64,000 nt of DNA from Leptidea sinapis (taxonomy: Eukaryota; Arthropoda; Insecta; Lepidoptera; Pieridae): positions 620,001 through 684,000 of the forward strand of contig NC_066273.1 of NCBI RefSeq assembly GCF_905404315.1, read 5' to 3'. Shown in pieces: positions 1 through 10,346 of the stretch (within the stretch, counting starts at the first letter, position 1; every line of letters starts with the position of its first letter). The translations under genes and the position numbers were made by a program. The notes below the pieces were generated by a model that saw only the letters and a program-made list of their open reading frames with translations, had not been told where the DNA came from and ran no database searches.

Positions 1-389
1 CGTTGTTTTTAAGTATGTAGTGCGTTTTTAATACGCTTTTATTAGCTTCATACATATATGTTAGTATGTAACGGAATCTTTGAAAATCATTTTGACCCCC
101 TTCAAATCGTCGGATTAACTCGAAATTTAGCATACTTATTAAGGATCGAATGCAATTTAATATAGATAATATATAAAGAAAATGAAAAATAAATAATAGT
201 TTAAAAAACTAAAAAAATACGCCTTTATATAAAATCCCACTAAAAAATAGAAAATAAATCGTAATAAATTTGAATTAAAAATAGTGTAAGAAAAAATGAT
301 TTTTAGTAAAAAAAAAGCGTGGTGTGCTTTTAAGGGTATTATCAAAATAACCCTTCTACTCATATCTGTTCATAAAATATTTGTAACTA
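1..389. other. AT-rich stretch, nothing identified
   Basis: The stretch is poly-A/T-rich and shows no coding frame with protein-like composition. The short - strand frame at 157-363 is a low-complexity Phe/Tyr/Ile-rich shadow. Confidence 0.6.
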
Positions 390-716
390 CTAGTGGTCCC
401 GACAGACGTTGTCCTGTACACACGTCCTTAATTTGAAATCGGTCCAGCCGTTAGGAGGAGTTCACTAACATACACACGCGCAGAAGAATTATATTATATG
501 GACGTCATTGGGAATCTAAGCCAATCTCAAATTCACTGGAACACACAAAAAAAAAATTTCAAAATCGGTCCAGCCGTTTAGGAGGTAGTTCAATTGTGAA
601 TATAAGCCATTGTCGAATCCACCTGAAGACACACAGAAAGTTTAATTAAAATCGGTCCACTCGTTTAGGAAGAGTTCAGTTACAACAGACGCACAAAAGA
701 AATATATATAATAAGA
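390..716 (-). mobile_element. non-autonomous Helitron, family H2
   Basis: On the - strand the block starts with TC (complement of 715-716) and ends with CTAG (390-393) next to a T, the Helitron end rule. Next to the 3' end is the segment GACAGACGTTGTCCTG, shared by other copies in this window. The interior holds three spaced copies of a segment like AATCGGTCCAGCCGTTTAGG, about 105 bases apart. The copy at 25,433-25,764 has the same plan in the opposite direction. It has no coding capacity. Confidence 0.65.
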
Positions 717-860
717 TTGATACCATGCACCCCACGCATTAAAAATATAATAGAAATAAGATAGGTATACTATTGCAAGCAATTATTGATGGTTGATAGC
801 ACATAATAAGTAAATAAGAGACAAATATAAATAAATTTACTTATTTAAAATTATACTTAC

Positions 861-993
861 GTTAATATTTCTGATTGAGGAGTAGCATTGGGCCAGTCAC
901 CTGGTTCACTGAGCTCCTGCTTGGCACTTCCTTGTTTTACTCCTGAAAGATGCAACTCAAACTCCGCGCCACAATGAAAAACAGTAGTGCCAA
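861..993 (-). CDS. possible internal exon of a - strand host gene
   Basis: On the - strand a pyrimidine-rich tract and CAG acceptor (AG at 994-995) precede a 133-base open segment that ends at a textbook GTAAGT donor (855-860). The frame is open throughout and gives about 44 residues, including FHCGAEFELHLSGVK and ending PQSEILT. Composition is protein-like, unlike the surrounding AT-rich DNA. No neighbouring exon was found in the window, so the rest of the gene would be in long introns or outside. The family is not recognised. A chance open frame or a transposon exon remains possible. Confidence 0.4.
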
Positions 994-1326
994 CTGCCAA
1001 TGTAACATCAACAAAACAATAAAAAAATTTAATTAAGGAACCCCTAACAAAATCATCCTTTCCAGTTACTTTTTACTGAATTTTTGTGTGTATATTTGGC
1101 TAAAACTCCAGGACCGTTACCCGAATTTAAAACGACACTTTGCACACAATAAAGGACGACGTGACCACTCCAACGGACATAGTTATGTTAGTGTCGGATA
1201 GGTGGCGTTGGTGGCAGTGATTTTTATCTTTTGAAACATAGATTGCCATAGCTCGAATTTGTGTGATATTTTGTATATTGGTATGCATATATTTAAATGA
1301 AGTGAAGCTCAACGGGCACCAGCTAG

Positions 1327-1572
1327 TAGACTTTGTTTCATGAAAGTAGTCCCGCGGCGAGTACCTAGTGTACTAAAAGGTAAAAATCAACATTGAAAGA
1401 AGGAGCAGACTATTATAGTAGGAAATCAATTAAATATGTATTATTTGTATCTAAATCTGATATTGTTTCTGTAAAAAGAGGTAAGATAGAAAAAAATATT
1501 AAAAATATTAAAAATTTTACTTTGCGACACTAGCGCCATACCCACGGGACTTCTTTCATGAAACAGAGTCTA
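1327..1572. mobile_element. MITE with about 30-bp TIRs, TA target
   Basis: GACTTTGTTTCATGAAAG at the left is matched by the inverse complement GACTCTGTTTCATGAAAG at the right, with further matching inward (AGTCCCG). TA lies at both outer edges (1327-1328, 1571-1572), as expected for a Tc1/mariner-type insertion. About 250 bp with no coding frame. Confidence 0.7.
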
Positions 1573-2030
1573 CTTTATAAAATATATGTTATCATCAATC
1601 ATCATAAAGGCTTATTTATAATATTTGATGTAGTTGCCGTCTTACAGAACCCAAAAAAATAAAAAGTTCAAGTTGTTATGGGTAACATAAAAAATAATGT
1701 TCATAGTTTATAGATAGTTTTAGCCATAAAAGTCTATTATACTACCTTCCTGGATATCTTCTGACATTCAACACAATTTAATGACCGTCAACAATCGTTT
1801 CGACACAGAATACAATCGCAAAAGTGACACACGGTACCGTTTGCGTGTTTATTTAGGAATTTCATGGAACATAAGCAATGGTCATCGCGGGAATTATATT
1901 ATTTTTCTAGCGTAGGAACTAATTAATAGAACCGCTAGTCAACGTATTTATATGTAGGTTGTACTCATAGAAATTTATGTAATAAAGTACTACACTTGAT
2001 GCTCACGGTGACTTATAGATAGATAGATAG
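1573..2030. other. no gene seen
   Basis: AT-rich sequence with a short (GATA)n run at about 2017-2031. Nothing else could be supported. Confidence 0.5.
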
Positions 2031-2035
2031 ACCAG

Positions 2036-2240
2036 TTACAATTATCGCACGAGTTGAATGCAGTCGGGGCCTGGGGTAGAGAGTGGGAGCAACTCCCCCC
2101 GCTGTCCGCACGACTCGCCTCGCGCGCCTGCAGTGTAATGATGTGCCGTAGTCATTGCTCACTGTGTTATCGCGGTAATACTAAAGTTGCGATCCCGTGA
2201 TTTAATTTCAATAACGACTAATCCAAGTCCATCAGGTTCC
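2036..2240. promoter_or_regulatory. GC-rich island, possible promoter or 5' exon
   Basis: About 200 bases are clearly richer in G+C and CpG than their surroundings (core 2060-2135). No convincing coding frame or TATA box was found. It could be a promoter-proximal region for the - strand exon at 861-993 or a decayed repeat. The 13-mer GAGTTGAATGCAG at 2052 recurs inverted near 2515. Confidence 0.2.
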
Positions 2241-2590
2241 GTTCAAAACGAAAACGTCCGTTCCAAGAAACGAGTTTTTATTCATCACCAAGCACGAGAA
2301 AAGGCGAAATATTTTAAGATATGTGTGTAGACAAAGGCAAAACAAAATTTTGAGATTTAATCGATAGGAATGATGAAAAATTTAGTTAAATAATTTGTTC
2401 ATCATTTTAACCTAGTTTAAAATGGTAAACTTAAAGCTTTGTTTAAATTTATCGACACACTCATAATTATCGTCATCAATTATAGTTAGGTCACATCACT
2501 ATCGCATTCCTGAACTCTGCATTCAACTCGCGCGTGTTCTATGATAAGTAATAATAATAATTAATAATTAAAATGTACGTTACGTCACTC

Positions 2591-2663
2591 GAACGGTTAG
2601 CTCAATTGGAAGAGCACTCGCACGGAACGCGAGAGGTCGTTGGTTCGAGTACCGCATCGTTCA
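2591..2663 (+). tRNA. tRNA-like gene or tRNA pseudogene, isotype unclear
   Basis: A full cloverleaf can be drawn. Acceptor GAACGGT pairs with ATCGTTC (one G-T), the D arm is GCTC/GAGC, the anticodon stem CTCGC/GCGAG and the T loop TTCGAGT. Odd points are C instead of T at position 33 in the loop ACGGAAC (formal anticodon GGA), a short variable loop not expected of tRNA-Ser, and a mismatched T stem (GTTGG/ACCGC). A relative with the same anticodon loop lies at 61,956-62,028 on the - strand. A tRNA-derived repeat is likelier than a decoding tRNA. Confidence 0.5.
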
Positions 2664-2829
2664 TAAAATTATGTTTCAAATTAAATTTTATTTGTGTATT
2701 ATTCCTAGAAGTAAGGGTTATCACTTTCAGAACATAACAAATTAATTATAATTAGATTGACAAGTGGCCGCTAATAAAATCGCTACTTGACAGACCTGAG
2801 TATTTTCAATGTAATGATTATGTAGTTAA

Positions 2830-3357
2830 TTAATTTTATTAGATAACGTAAGTTTCTTCATAATGTAATGTATGTTCATAGGCACATAAGTGAATTTGCC
2901 AGAAACTGTCATAACCATAATGTTAACACCAGGAACAGACATAAACTTATGATGCCTACTACTCGACTTAGTCGAGTTAGTAAGTCTTTTGTGGGGCGAT
3001 GTATATGCTTTTACAACAAGATCCCAGAAAATCTTCAAAACAAAATTATAACGTTATTCAAAAGAATTGTTAAAAAACGTTTGTGTGGTAAAGGTTACTT
3101 TATCTATCATAAATGACTTTCTTAATGATACCACAGATTGGGAATGGAGTGACCGCCCTCAGGCTATTAAATAATAAGTTTAATTGTACAATATTTCTTT
3201 GTAAACATATTTATTCGATGAAAAAACAGCCCGCTGAGTTTGTTGCGCCCATTCTTCTCAGGCCTGAGGCATTCATTTTGGAATGGGTGGTAGTTTTTTG
3301 ACTTTCAATAAGTGATGTCACATCCTATTTTGAATAAAAATATTTGAATTTGAATTT
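2830..3357 (+). mobile_element. CR1-like LINE 3' end (family E)
   Basis: The frame 2868-3116 matches the C-terminus of CR1-type ORF2 (NTRNRHKL...KSFVG...FYNKIPENLQN...FKRIVKKRL). It continues past a stop into DFLNDTTDWEWSDR. A 3' UTR follows with CAGCCCGCTGAGTTTGTTGC and TAAGTGATGTCACATCC, and the copy ends in the short tandem tail AATATTTGAATTTGAATTT. It is 5' truncated. Related pieces are at 4956-5033, 46,190-46,300, 58,815-59,020 (-), 59,545-59,622 and at the right edge of the window. Confidence 0.75.
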
Positions 3358-3544
3358 ATTTTATTATTTTTTATATATATACATTATGTGTTATTAATTT
3401 TTAAGTCATATCTAAATAAAAAATAAAACTATAAAAAATTATGCAAATTATACATAATATCTAAATATTAAAAAAAAATGTAATGATAGGTAACATCAAG
3501 ACAAAAAGATACTTAACTTAGACTCACTATTAAACAAAACAAAT

Positions 3545-3712
3545 TATCTTGCCCCAAACTAGGCATAATACTTTATCATACTGCTTGACTCGGAAACAAA
3601 TATCCATATCCATCAGATAAATGTTTGCTTCTTTCGGGATTCGAAACCAGGACCTCTAGCTCAGAAGGCAGGCACTAACAACTGACATATTTTCGCTATC
3701 AGCTTAAAGTTT
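3545..3712 (-). repeat. tRNA-derived SINE fragment
   Basis: On the - strand the sequence carries a Pol III B-box-like motif (GGTTTCGAATCCC) after CTGCCTTCTGAGCTAGAGG. A SINE body with TTATCTGATGGATATGGATA and TTTGTTTCCGAGTC follows. This resembles a common insect tRNA-derived SINE. The copy is degenerate. Confidence 0.5.
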
Positions 3713-3740
3713 TTTGATATCTGTAATATTTACGGAATAA

Positions 3741-4047
3741 CCAGTGGCTCCTTTGCTCAGGATGCCAGCTAGATTATGGGCACCACATTGGCGCCTTTTT
3801 CTGCCGTGAAGCAGTTATGTGTAAACATTATTGTTTCAGTCTGAAGAGCGCCGAAGCTAGTGAAATTACTGGGAAAATGAGACTTAACATCTTTTGTCTC
3901 AAGGTGACGAGCGCAATTGTGGAGCCGCTCAGAATATTTGTGTTTTTCAAGAATCCTGAGCGGTACTTCATTGTAATGGGCAGGACGTATCAATAACCAT
4001 CAGCTGAACGTCCAGCTCGTCTCGTCTCTTAATGTCATAAAAAAAAC
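3741..4047 (+). repeat. family A retroposon, full-length copy
   Basis: It begins CCAGTGGCTCCTTTGC, contains TGCCGTGAAGCAGT and GCGCCGAAGCTAGTGAAATT, and ends CTCGTCTCTTAATGTC followed by poly-A. No coding capacity. Seven more copies lie in this window. The poly-A-like tail suggests retroposition, as a SINE or the 3' end of a LINE. Confidence 0.75.
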
Positions 4048-4067
4048 ACTTAACGATTACAACCTGT

Positions 4068-4610
4068 ATAATATCATCATCACCGTAATCAGCCGGAAGA
4101 CGTCCAGCTGGACAAAGCCTCCCTTAAGGATTTCCACAACGATCAATCCTGCGCTGCCCTCATCCAACGTATTCCGGCGATCTTGACCAGATCATCGGTT
4201 TATCTTGTGGAGGCCCCCCACACTGCGTATTCCGGTACGTGGTCGCCATTCGAGGACTTTACTGCCATCTGTCCGTCGACTGACTATATGCCCTGTCCAC
4301 TGCCACTTCAGTTTGGCAATCATTTGGACTATGTCTGTTACTATGGTTCTTCTACGGATCTCCTCATTTCTGATTCGATTTCGCAGGGAAACGCCGAGCA
4401 TAGCCCTCTCCATTGCTCTCTGACCGAGCAAGAGCTTTCTCATAAGGCCCATAGTTAGCGACCACGTCTGCGTACCGTAAGTCATCACTGGCAACACACA
4501 TTGGTTGAAAACCTTCGTCTTCAGGCACTGTGGCATCCCAAGATGAGAAGATTTAACGGAGCTCCCCGAACGCTGCCCATCCGAGTTGGATTCGACGAAT
4601 GACCTCTTTC
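4068..4610 (-). pseudogene. RTE-clade LINE, 3' end of ORF2
   Basis: The - strand frame in 4192-4662 has the typical RTE ORF2 C-terminus: FNQCVLPVMTYGTQTW, then LLGQRAMERAMLGVSLR, RIRNEEIRRRT and KLKWQWTGHI. The 3' end carries the GTCTTCCGGCTGAT motif and a short GAT run. It is 5' truncated at about 4610; the first 40 residues of the long frame are flanking sequence. Small indels spoil the last part. Other RTE pieces are at 30,620, 32,270/37,459, 48,974, 54,560 (-) and 59,143 (-). Confidence 0.8.
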
Positions 4611-4955
4611 GCGAAATTATAATATATAAGAATAAAATACAAGCGGCTTTTTTCGACATCATGTATCAATCAGTGAAACAAGACGAACTACCTCATAAAT
4701 TTAATGAACCTTGTTTTACAATACTTTCCTCTACATTGGCTATTGCTTTGATACTTTCTAAAATATAATTTTGAGATTGGTAATTAAACTTGTTTTTTGT
4801 TTTCGCATTATATTCATCTACTTCAAATATGGTGTGGCGGAATTTTTACTGATTTATTTTTATTTTAAGTAGTTAATGAAATAATAAAATAGTTATGAGA
4901 TAGATATACAGTAGCAGAACTGGCAACGCTGCCGATATTAATACAATATTTGTGC
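4611..4955. other. no gene seen
   Basis: AT-rich sequence; nothing could be supported. Confidence 0.5.
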
Positions 4956-5033
4956 TGGTAGCTATTGGTGGTAGTTTTTGACTTTCAATAAGTGATGTCA
5001 CATCCTATTTTGAATAAAAATATTTGAATTTGA
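4956..5033 (+). repeat. family E LINE 3' terminus
   Basis: The last 75 bases of the CR1-like element at 2830-3357, almost identical from GTGGTAGTTTTTGACTTTC to AATATTTGAATTTGA. This is a severely 5'-truncated copy. Confidence 0.75.
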
Positions 5034-5379
5034 TTAACACTTCGGGGCTTTTTAAAGAAAACATTTGCACGGTGATTACATATATAATTCTAAATATAAA
5101 ACGCTCATGGTAGGTAAGGTACACGTATCTGGATGTACTAAGTCTTCTATTAATAAAACATGTTGTCAGAAGTGGAATATTAATTGATTCCTTACAACAT
5201 ATTTATGAGGCGCAAATTCGGCCTCACATGGAGTAGGTACTGTTTCCACTGGGCGTGCGTCCCCGTTACCATCTTCTTTTATTTAATCGCATAAAACGAA
5301 GAGCTGCTCGTTATAACGTATTATTTTATTTGAAGAGCTGCTCGAATAATCCACAATCAAGGCATATCCGAACAGCTTG

Positions 5380-5490
5380 ATGTTTTTCGTTGCGACGAGA
5401 TGCGAGTTCTCGCTGCATCTTCTACCGCAAATATCACTCGTATTGTTTTCCTCGCATAGCCACTATGTGGAATCAATTACTTGATGCAGT
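5380..5490 (+). pseudogene. LINE ORF2 C-terminal fragment
   Basis: One frame reads FYRKYHSYCFPRIATMWNQL, like the conserved '(S)F.PR...LWN.LP' motif near the end of Jockey/CR1-type ORF2 proteins. Stops and frame changes surround it. A short decayed relic. Confidence 0.45.
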
Positions 5491-5949
5491 TTTACGTGGT
5501 AACACTCTGGGACCTTTCTTGTAAGAAATGCGTGGTTTGCGGGTTATGGACAAGGACGGTTTCCTCAACACGTCCCATCTCGCGAGACTCTTGACCATTT
5601 GCCATTTTTATATAATTCCATATAGGTAATGCATTAACTAGTTAGCGAGTAGAAAATATAAGTACTTATCGTCTAATAAATGAGTTCTTATCGTAGGCGT
5701 CATCATTCACGATTTGATTTTGAGTTAGTCGAAAGTGGAAAGTGGGCACAGTACTGCTTATCACTGAGGACTTTGCTTGATGTGGACCCACTCTTTGCTT
5801 GATGTGGACTTTGTGGACTTTTGAAACATCAATGGAATCTACTCCAACTTAAACGCTGTCGGTGTCACTTTGAGACAGTGTATCCGACCTTGCTATTTCT
5901 TAATGGAGACGCAATTATCTCGGCCGAGCGACACAGCATATTTAACATA

Positions 5950-6215
5950 CCCTGGATACAAAGTTGTTCGTTAGGGACGATATATTCTCGTCACCGTCTC
6001 AGCAATTTTTTCTATTCAAGTTTGTCTTCAAGTCCCATACTGGTTAAACAGAAACGGATTATCCCATGAGCTGCGTTCAAACGGCAATTGACGATGTGCT
6101 TGCACAGATTCCCTTCGCTGATAGCATAGTATTGGGTGACTTCAATGATTATTATGCCGAATGGCTTGGGTCAGGTACCACAGAATATAAATATTTCCCA
6201 TTGACTGCAACATAA
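5950..6215 (+). pseudogene. LINE endonuclease-domain fragment
   Basis: From 6069 to the stop at 6215 the frame reads AIDDVLAQIPFADSIVLGDF followed by NDYYAEWLGS. The GDFN motif is the Mg-binding core of the apurinic-like endonuclease of non-LTR ORF2. The preceding 120 bases look related in another frame (YSRHRLSNFF). No RT follows. It could come from the same old insertion as 5380-5490, rearranged. Confidence 0.6.
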
Positions 6216-7940
6216 TTATTTTGCAGATGATATCTATCTTAAATAACAATTTACTCAACATAAAATCCAATTATAAAATTGATATCAATTTAATTAATTA
6301 GATTAATCTCTATACTTGTTATCAGCTGGAAATGAAGTTTTCATTTATGCAATCATTCATGGTACAGTGAGTTTTTTATCTGCACTTCTTATACATGATT
6401 TAAATTTGTTAGCACTAATCTTTTATAACGATCCATAGACCTGAGAAACGTTAGACGGATACCATGGTTCAAATACTAGACATTTAATTGATCAATTTAA
6501 AACAGCGCATTTTATTTTTTTAGATAGTTACACCAACATCATTATACAATTAAAATTTTGGCAAGTACTTATGGGATGGTAAAATAAGCTATGTCTTTAC
6601 AGGTGTAAACAACATTGGCATAGTGCGATAAACATAACAAAGTTGAACAATTTATACATTATTATTTTATTGTAGTTGTAAATGTATACTTATTGGATTT
6701 TCCTTAAAATAACATTATCTATCAAAATGAGAGTTGCATTTCATTATTAGGTTGGAGTGGGGGTTAGTCATTAACAATAACCCTTAATGATTTATAAATT
6801 AATACTATATACCTTTAACGAGACTGTTATTTCCTCATATAATTTTTTAGCCAATCTTTAGCTTTTTACTTTCAAGCCATATAAAATGGTACATACCCTG
6901 CTACAGCCGAACGAAGCCGAATCTTTATTGGCAGTTGTAGAGAGTTTGATTCTAGATTAGGGTGTCATTGTTTACATAAAACTATTTCATTAAAAATATT
7001 TGACTTTGATTCTGATTTTGATGGTATGCAATGCTCTATAAAGTTTTGATTTGATTCACAAATTAGATCAGATTAAATTACAAAAACATCCCTACAACTC
7101 AGAATATTGGGTAGCAAGGTATTCAATCAACGATCAACTAGTCAATTGAGGTTTTTGTTATGTTATGTTTATCAAGGCGTAATCTTCATTCAACTTATCT
7201 AAGAACAAGTACTTCTTCTAATCGTACAAAGAAATAATACCGAAAGCTAGTGTAGGTTCTCCTTCACTATCATCTCTTTCACCCGCCGAAACACTGTTTC
7301 TCTTACGCTCATAAGATTTCTTTTGCCTTTGTTCGTTATAAGTGAACCTTACACACAATGAACTGGCCACTATTTTTATCCAACAAGCATATATTTGTAT
7401 GATTCTCCGTTTTTAGGGCATAAGCAATATAGAAAACTGTGTTCGAACTTCGTTTTATATAACATAAAAATAGGAGAAAAAACTGAAACAAGCTTAGAAT
7501 ATTATCGCATTATGGTAGCATCAACCATCATGGTAGAATTCACTGTTTATATAAATATATTGCTTTTTGTCATCATTACTTACTGCAAAAAATTAAAAAT
7601 GCTTCAAAAACATAACTTTCAAAAAAGTCTCGCAATTCAGTTCTTCTACCGTAAAAATTTGTGAGATTCATGTAATACCAAGTCTGTCAATTTATTTGGT
7701 TCCTACTTAAGGGTCCTTCTGTCTTAACTTATTACATAATTAGCTGACCTAGCAACATTTTATAGTGACGATATCATAAGTACTACATATTTTAAATAAA
7801 TTTATAATTAAATTGCTTAGTGCAATAGCTAAGTCCATCTTTTTATTTAAAACATAAAATATTTTAAATGAATCTCACAACGAAACTTAGACTAGTTATA
7901 ATTCTCAAACTACTGGTTCAAATTGACTGAAATTTGAATT
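6216..7940. other. no gene seen
   Basis: AT-rich DNA. Near 6880-7025 is a decayed sequence ending AAAAATATTTGACTTTGATTC, possibly a LINE 3' tail. Open frames here, for example 7395-7664, have A/T-driven composition and no recognisable motif. Confidence 0.5.
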
Positions 7941-8045
7941 ATATCGAGTTTATATTCAGTAAGTAATTTTCAGTAAGCAAGCGCTCGTACGCTCCGTCTG
8001 CGTTATTCCCAACTCCATTAGAAGCTCTGGCATTAAGTTGGAGGC

Positions 8046-8052
8046 TATATAA
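8046..8052 (+). promoter_or_regulatory. TATA box (TATATAA)
   Basis: TATATAAG lies in a GC-richer region. A start of transcription about 31 bases downstream would fall at about 8077, at CCGAGTATAG, near an arthropod initiator in form. It is followed by an ATG-free exon candidate. Confidence 0.5.
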
Positions 8053-8076
8053 GCGCGTTTTCCACGGCCGTGTGCC

Positions 8077-8225
8077 GAGTATAGAATAAGGCCGGCGGTC
8101 GTTTCGCATCCTCTCGATACCCACAACCCGCACCTCGCAAGGTCAAGTGCGATCAAAGTCATTGCTCTTCTTGCGCATAGTTGTAACCTGCGCCTGCGCA
8201 CCGTCTTCAACCTGAACGAGCTTTG
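8077..8225 (+). other. candidate non-coding first exon
   Basis: About 149 bases between the inferred start site and a strong donor (TTTG|GTAAGT, GT at 8226-8227). The stretch is GC-rich for this window and contains no ATG on the + strand, as suits a 5' UTR exon. The nearest downstream + strand exon with an acceptor and a start codon is at 41,681, so it may be exon 1 of the secreted-protein gene, with a 33-kb intron. That link is inference. A - strand open frame of 84 residues over the same bases has no recognisable motif. Confidence 0.4.
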
Positions 8226-8858
8226 GTAAGTACTTTGTGTTAATTACTTTTTTTTTTGAGTTTTACTGCGGTGAGTGATTAGTAGTTACAGATATATATT
8301 ACAGCTTTATAGGTACTAAGGCGAGATATTGTGCAAAAAAAATCTGTTGAGGTTTGATTCAAGTATCAACAATAGTTTTTTTCCTATATTTATAACATAT
8401 AGATTATATATTGTTTGAATTTCATTTCATCTTCTTAATTATTATATGCTACTCGCAATTTATTGTTTTGAGTAGGATTTTAATAGAATTTGCTTGATAA
8501 CTGTGAACTGTTGTCAAATAAAAAATTGATTAGGTACATATTGGTAAAAAAATTATAATTGTACTCTAGTAAAGATTGCCTCTAGAAATATTTATGGCCA
8601 TAATATGACTCTATTCACCTAAGAATAAAAAGTACAAACACAAAGTAATACCAATTATTGGTTTCAAACAAAGCTTTGACTATGGCAGCATGTCACTGCC
8701 ATTGTATTTTCCATTAAAAAGGTAGAAGACTATAAAAAAGAAACTCAAACTTTCCTTGAGAATAAAAGTAAATTAAGTGATTTATTTAGGAGATAATATG
8801 CGCATTGTTTGCTAATAAAATGTACACAATATACATAAATATATATATATATATATAA
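8226..8858. other. no gene seen
   Basis: AT-rich, with an (AT)n run at 8838-8857. Nothing could be supported. Confidence 0.5.
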
Positions 8859-9065
8859 CTAGCTGACCCGACAGACGTTGTTCTGTTCATAATAAAAAAA
8901 AACTCTTGCGGATGGAATTCTGGAAAATCCGATCATCCGAAAATCTTAGCTGACCTCTACTCGGTGAAAAGAATATTCCTATCAAATTTCAAGCCTTTAG
9001 CTCTAATGGTTCCAGAGATATCGTGATGAGTGACTATATTCGTGGATATCTCTTATATATATAGA
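8859..9065 (-). mobile_element. short non-autonomous Helitron
   Basis: On the - strand it begins with TC (9064-9065) and ends in ACAACGTCTGTCGGGTCAG then CTAG (8859-8862), followed by T. 207 bp. The 3' end is shared with H1 and H2 copies but the interior differs. Confidence 0.6.
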
Positions 9066-9640
9066 TATACTCTCAGTTCCTACAAATTTAAAATCATACA
9101 TAGATATTTATTGCCTATTTAAGCTAGAATAGCGTTATGTAAAGCAATATTACCAATTAATAAATATATCTATTTCCTTGTTTAAATAATATAAAATTGG
9201 TAGTTAAGTAAATATACATGAGTGATACTTATATTTATTTTTGTAACTGTTCATATGTAACTACTTGAATAGTATTTTATAGACACTCAAATAACACTGT
9301 ATCTTAAGAGTCAAAGTAAACAATAAATTGTACATATAATTATAGTCTTTTGTTATGTAACGGGAAAATTTTACTGTTCAATACACAAATAAGACATTTA
9401 AGCTTTGTTTGGTGATGTTGACTCGTTGGTATAGTACATAGTACATTAACAGACGTTGCACTTCCTCCCGAGTGCTATGTGCTTTGTTCTTTGATACATC
9501 TACGAGGTAATAAAACGTTATTGCCAATATTAATTTTACAAAATTTTCCTAGAGATCTACTTTAATGAATTCATTTTGACATTAGATCATTAACATGTCT
9601 AGATAGACTATGTCAGCGGTGAAAACGTCTCTTCTACTTT
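9066..9640. other. no gene seen
   Basis: AT-rich sequence; nothing could be supported. Confidence 0.5.
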
Positions 9641-9755
9641 TTCAGAGCGCCATCTGTCTCCGAAGTGGTAGTAGTAGCATATTAGAAATGACACCAAAAA
9701 GAATTCTAAAGGAGTTTTAAATTTTGAGAAAAAAAGTGCCTTTTATGCCTTTTAA
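9641..9755 (+). repeat. family C fragment
   Basis: Contains CAGAGCGCCATCTGTCTCCG and AAAGAATTCTAAAGGAG, and ends GAGAAAAAAAGTGCCTTTTA. The same order is seen at 22,340, 27,745 (-), 40,709 (-) and 62,939. Confidence 0.7.
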
Positions 9756-10017
9756 CGTTGAAAAAATATGAGTATACAGTTAACTTATATTTTGAGCAAT
9801 GCACGCATACTCACACAAAGTGTCATTCAATTCGCTAGTGTAAGACTTAGCTTGTCATGACACCAGTTTTAAACCTGTCTGTCTGTTTTTATTGAGTGTC
9901 TTACAGCAAGAGACTCTATCTAAATGTATAAAATATCTAAGATTTTAACATAACAAAATTAAAATTACGAATAATTGTAACTGGCCAGTCATTTTGACGT
10001 ATGTTAGTATATAATAT

Positions 10018-10346
10018 CCGGACGACCGAGCCTTGCTCGGATTTTTAAGAATGTACAAAACTTGAACAAAAAAAAACTAATAGGACATCTGGATTCGAAC
10101 CGGGGTCTTCTGCTTTCCGGATCACCCAATGTCCCATCTGAGCTATAATAGTCTTGTATATAGTGGCGAAATTTACCTTTGTATTCTAATGTTATTGTAG
10201 CTGTTTCTCATTCAAACATGGATATAACCATTTTTTTTAAATTGAAACCTAGCTAGATCGATTTATCACCCCCGAAATCCCCTGCATACTTAATTTTATG
10301 AAAATCGTTGGAGCCGTTTCCGAGATTCAGATTATTTATATATATA
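10018..10346 (-). mobile_element. element Z, main part, with tRNA-like block
   Basis: A non-autonomous element on the - strand, split by the transposon at 10,347-12,743; its 5' end continues at 12,744-12,780. Near its 3' end is a 6-bp hairpin, CCGAGC-CTT-GCTCGG (10,026-10,040), as in Helitron-like elements. The interior carries a tRNA-like block (10,075-10,150) with TAGCTCAGATGGG (A-box-like) and GGTTCGAATCC (B-box-like). A second copy without the insertion is at 38,135-38,466. The tRNA-like block is not a functional tRNA because the acceptor arms do not pair. Confidence 0.65.
10345..10346. repeat. TA target-site duplication, left
   Basis: TA directly before the left TIR of the long-TIR transposon; the partner is 12,744-12,745. 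The uninterrupted paralogue near 38,428-38,450 has the TA-rich run without the element. Confidence 0.85.

Noticed and set aside
4183..4458. + strand open frame of 91 residues
   Set aside because: It is the shadow of the - strand RTE ORF2 C-terminus, which has clear family motifs.
8839..8858. (AT)n run as an origin or regulatory element
   Set aside because: A simple microsatellite beside a Helitron end; nothing else supports a function.
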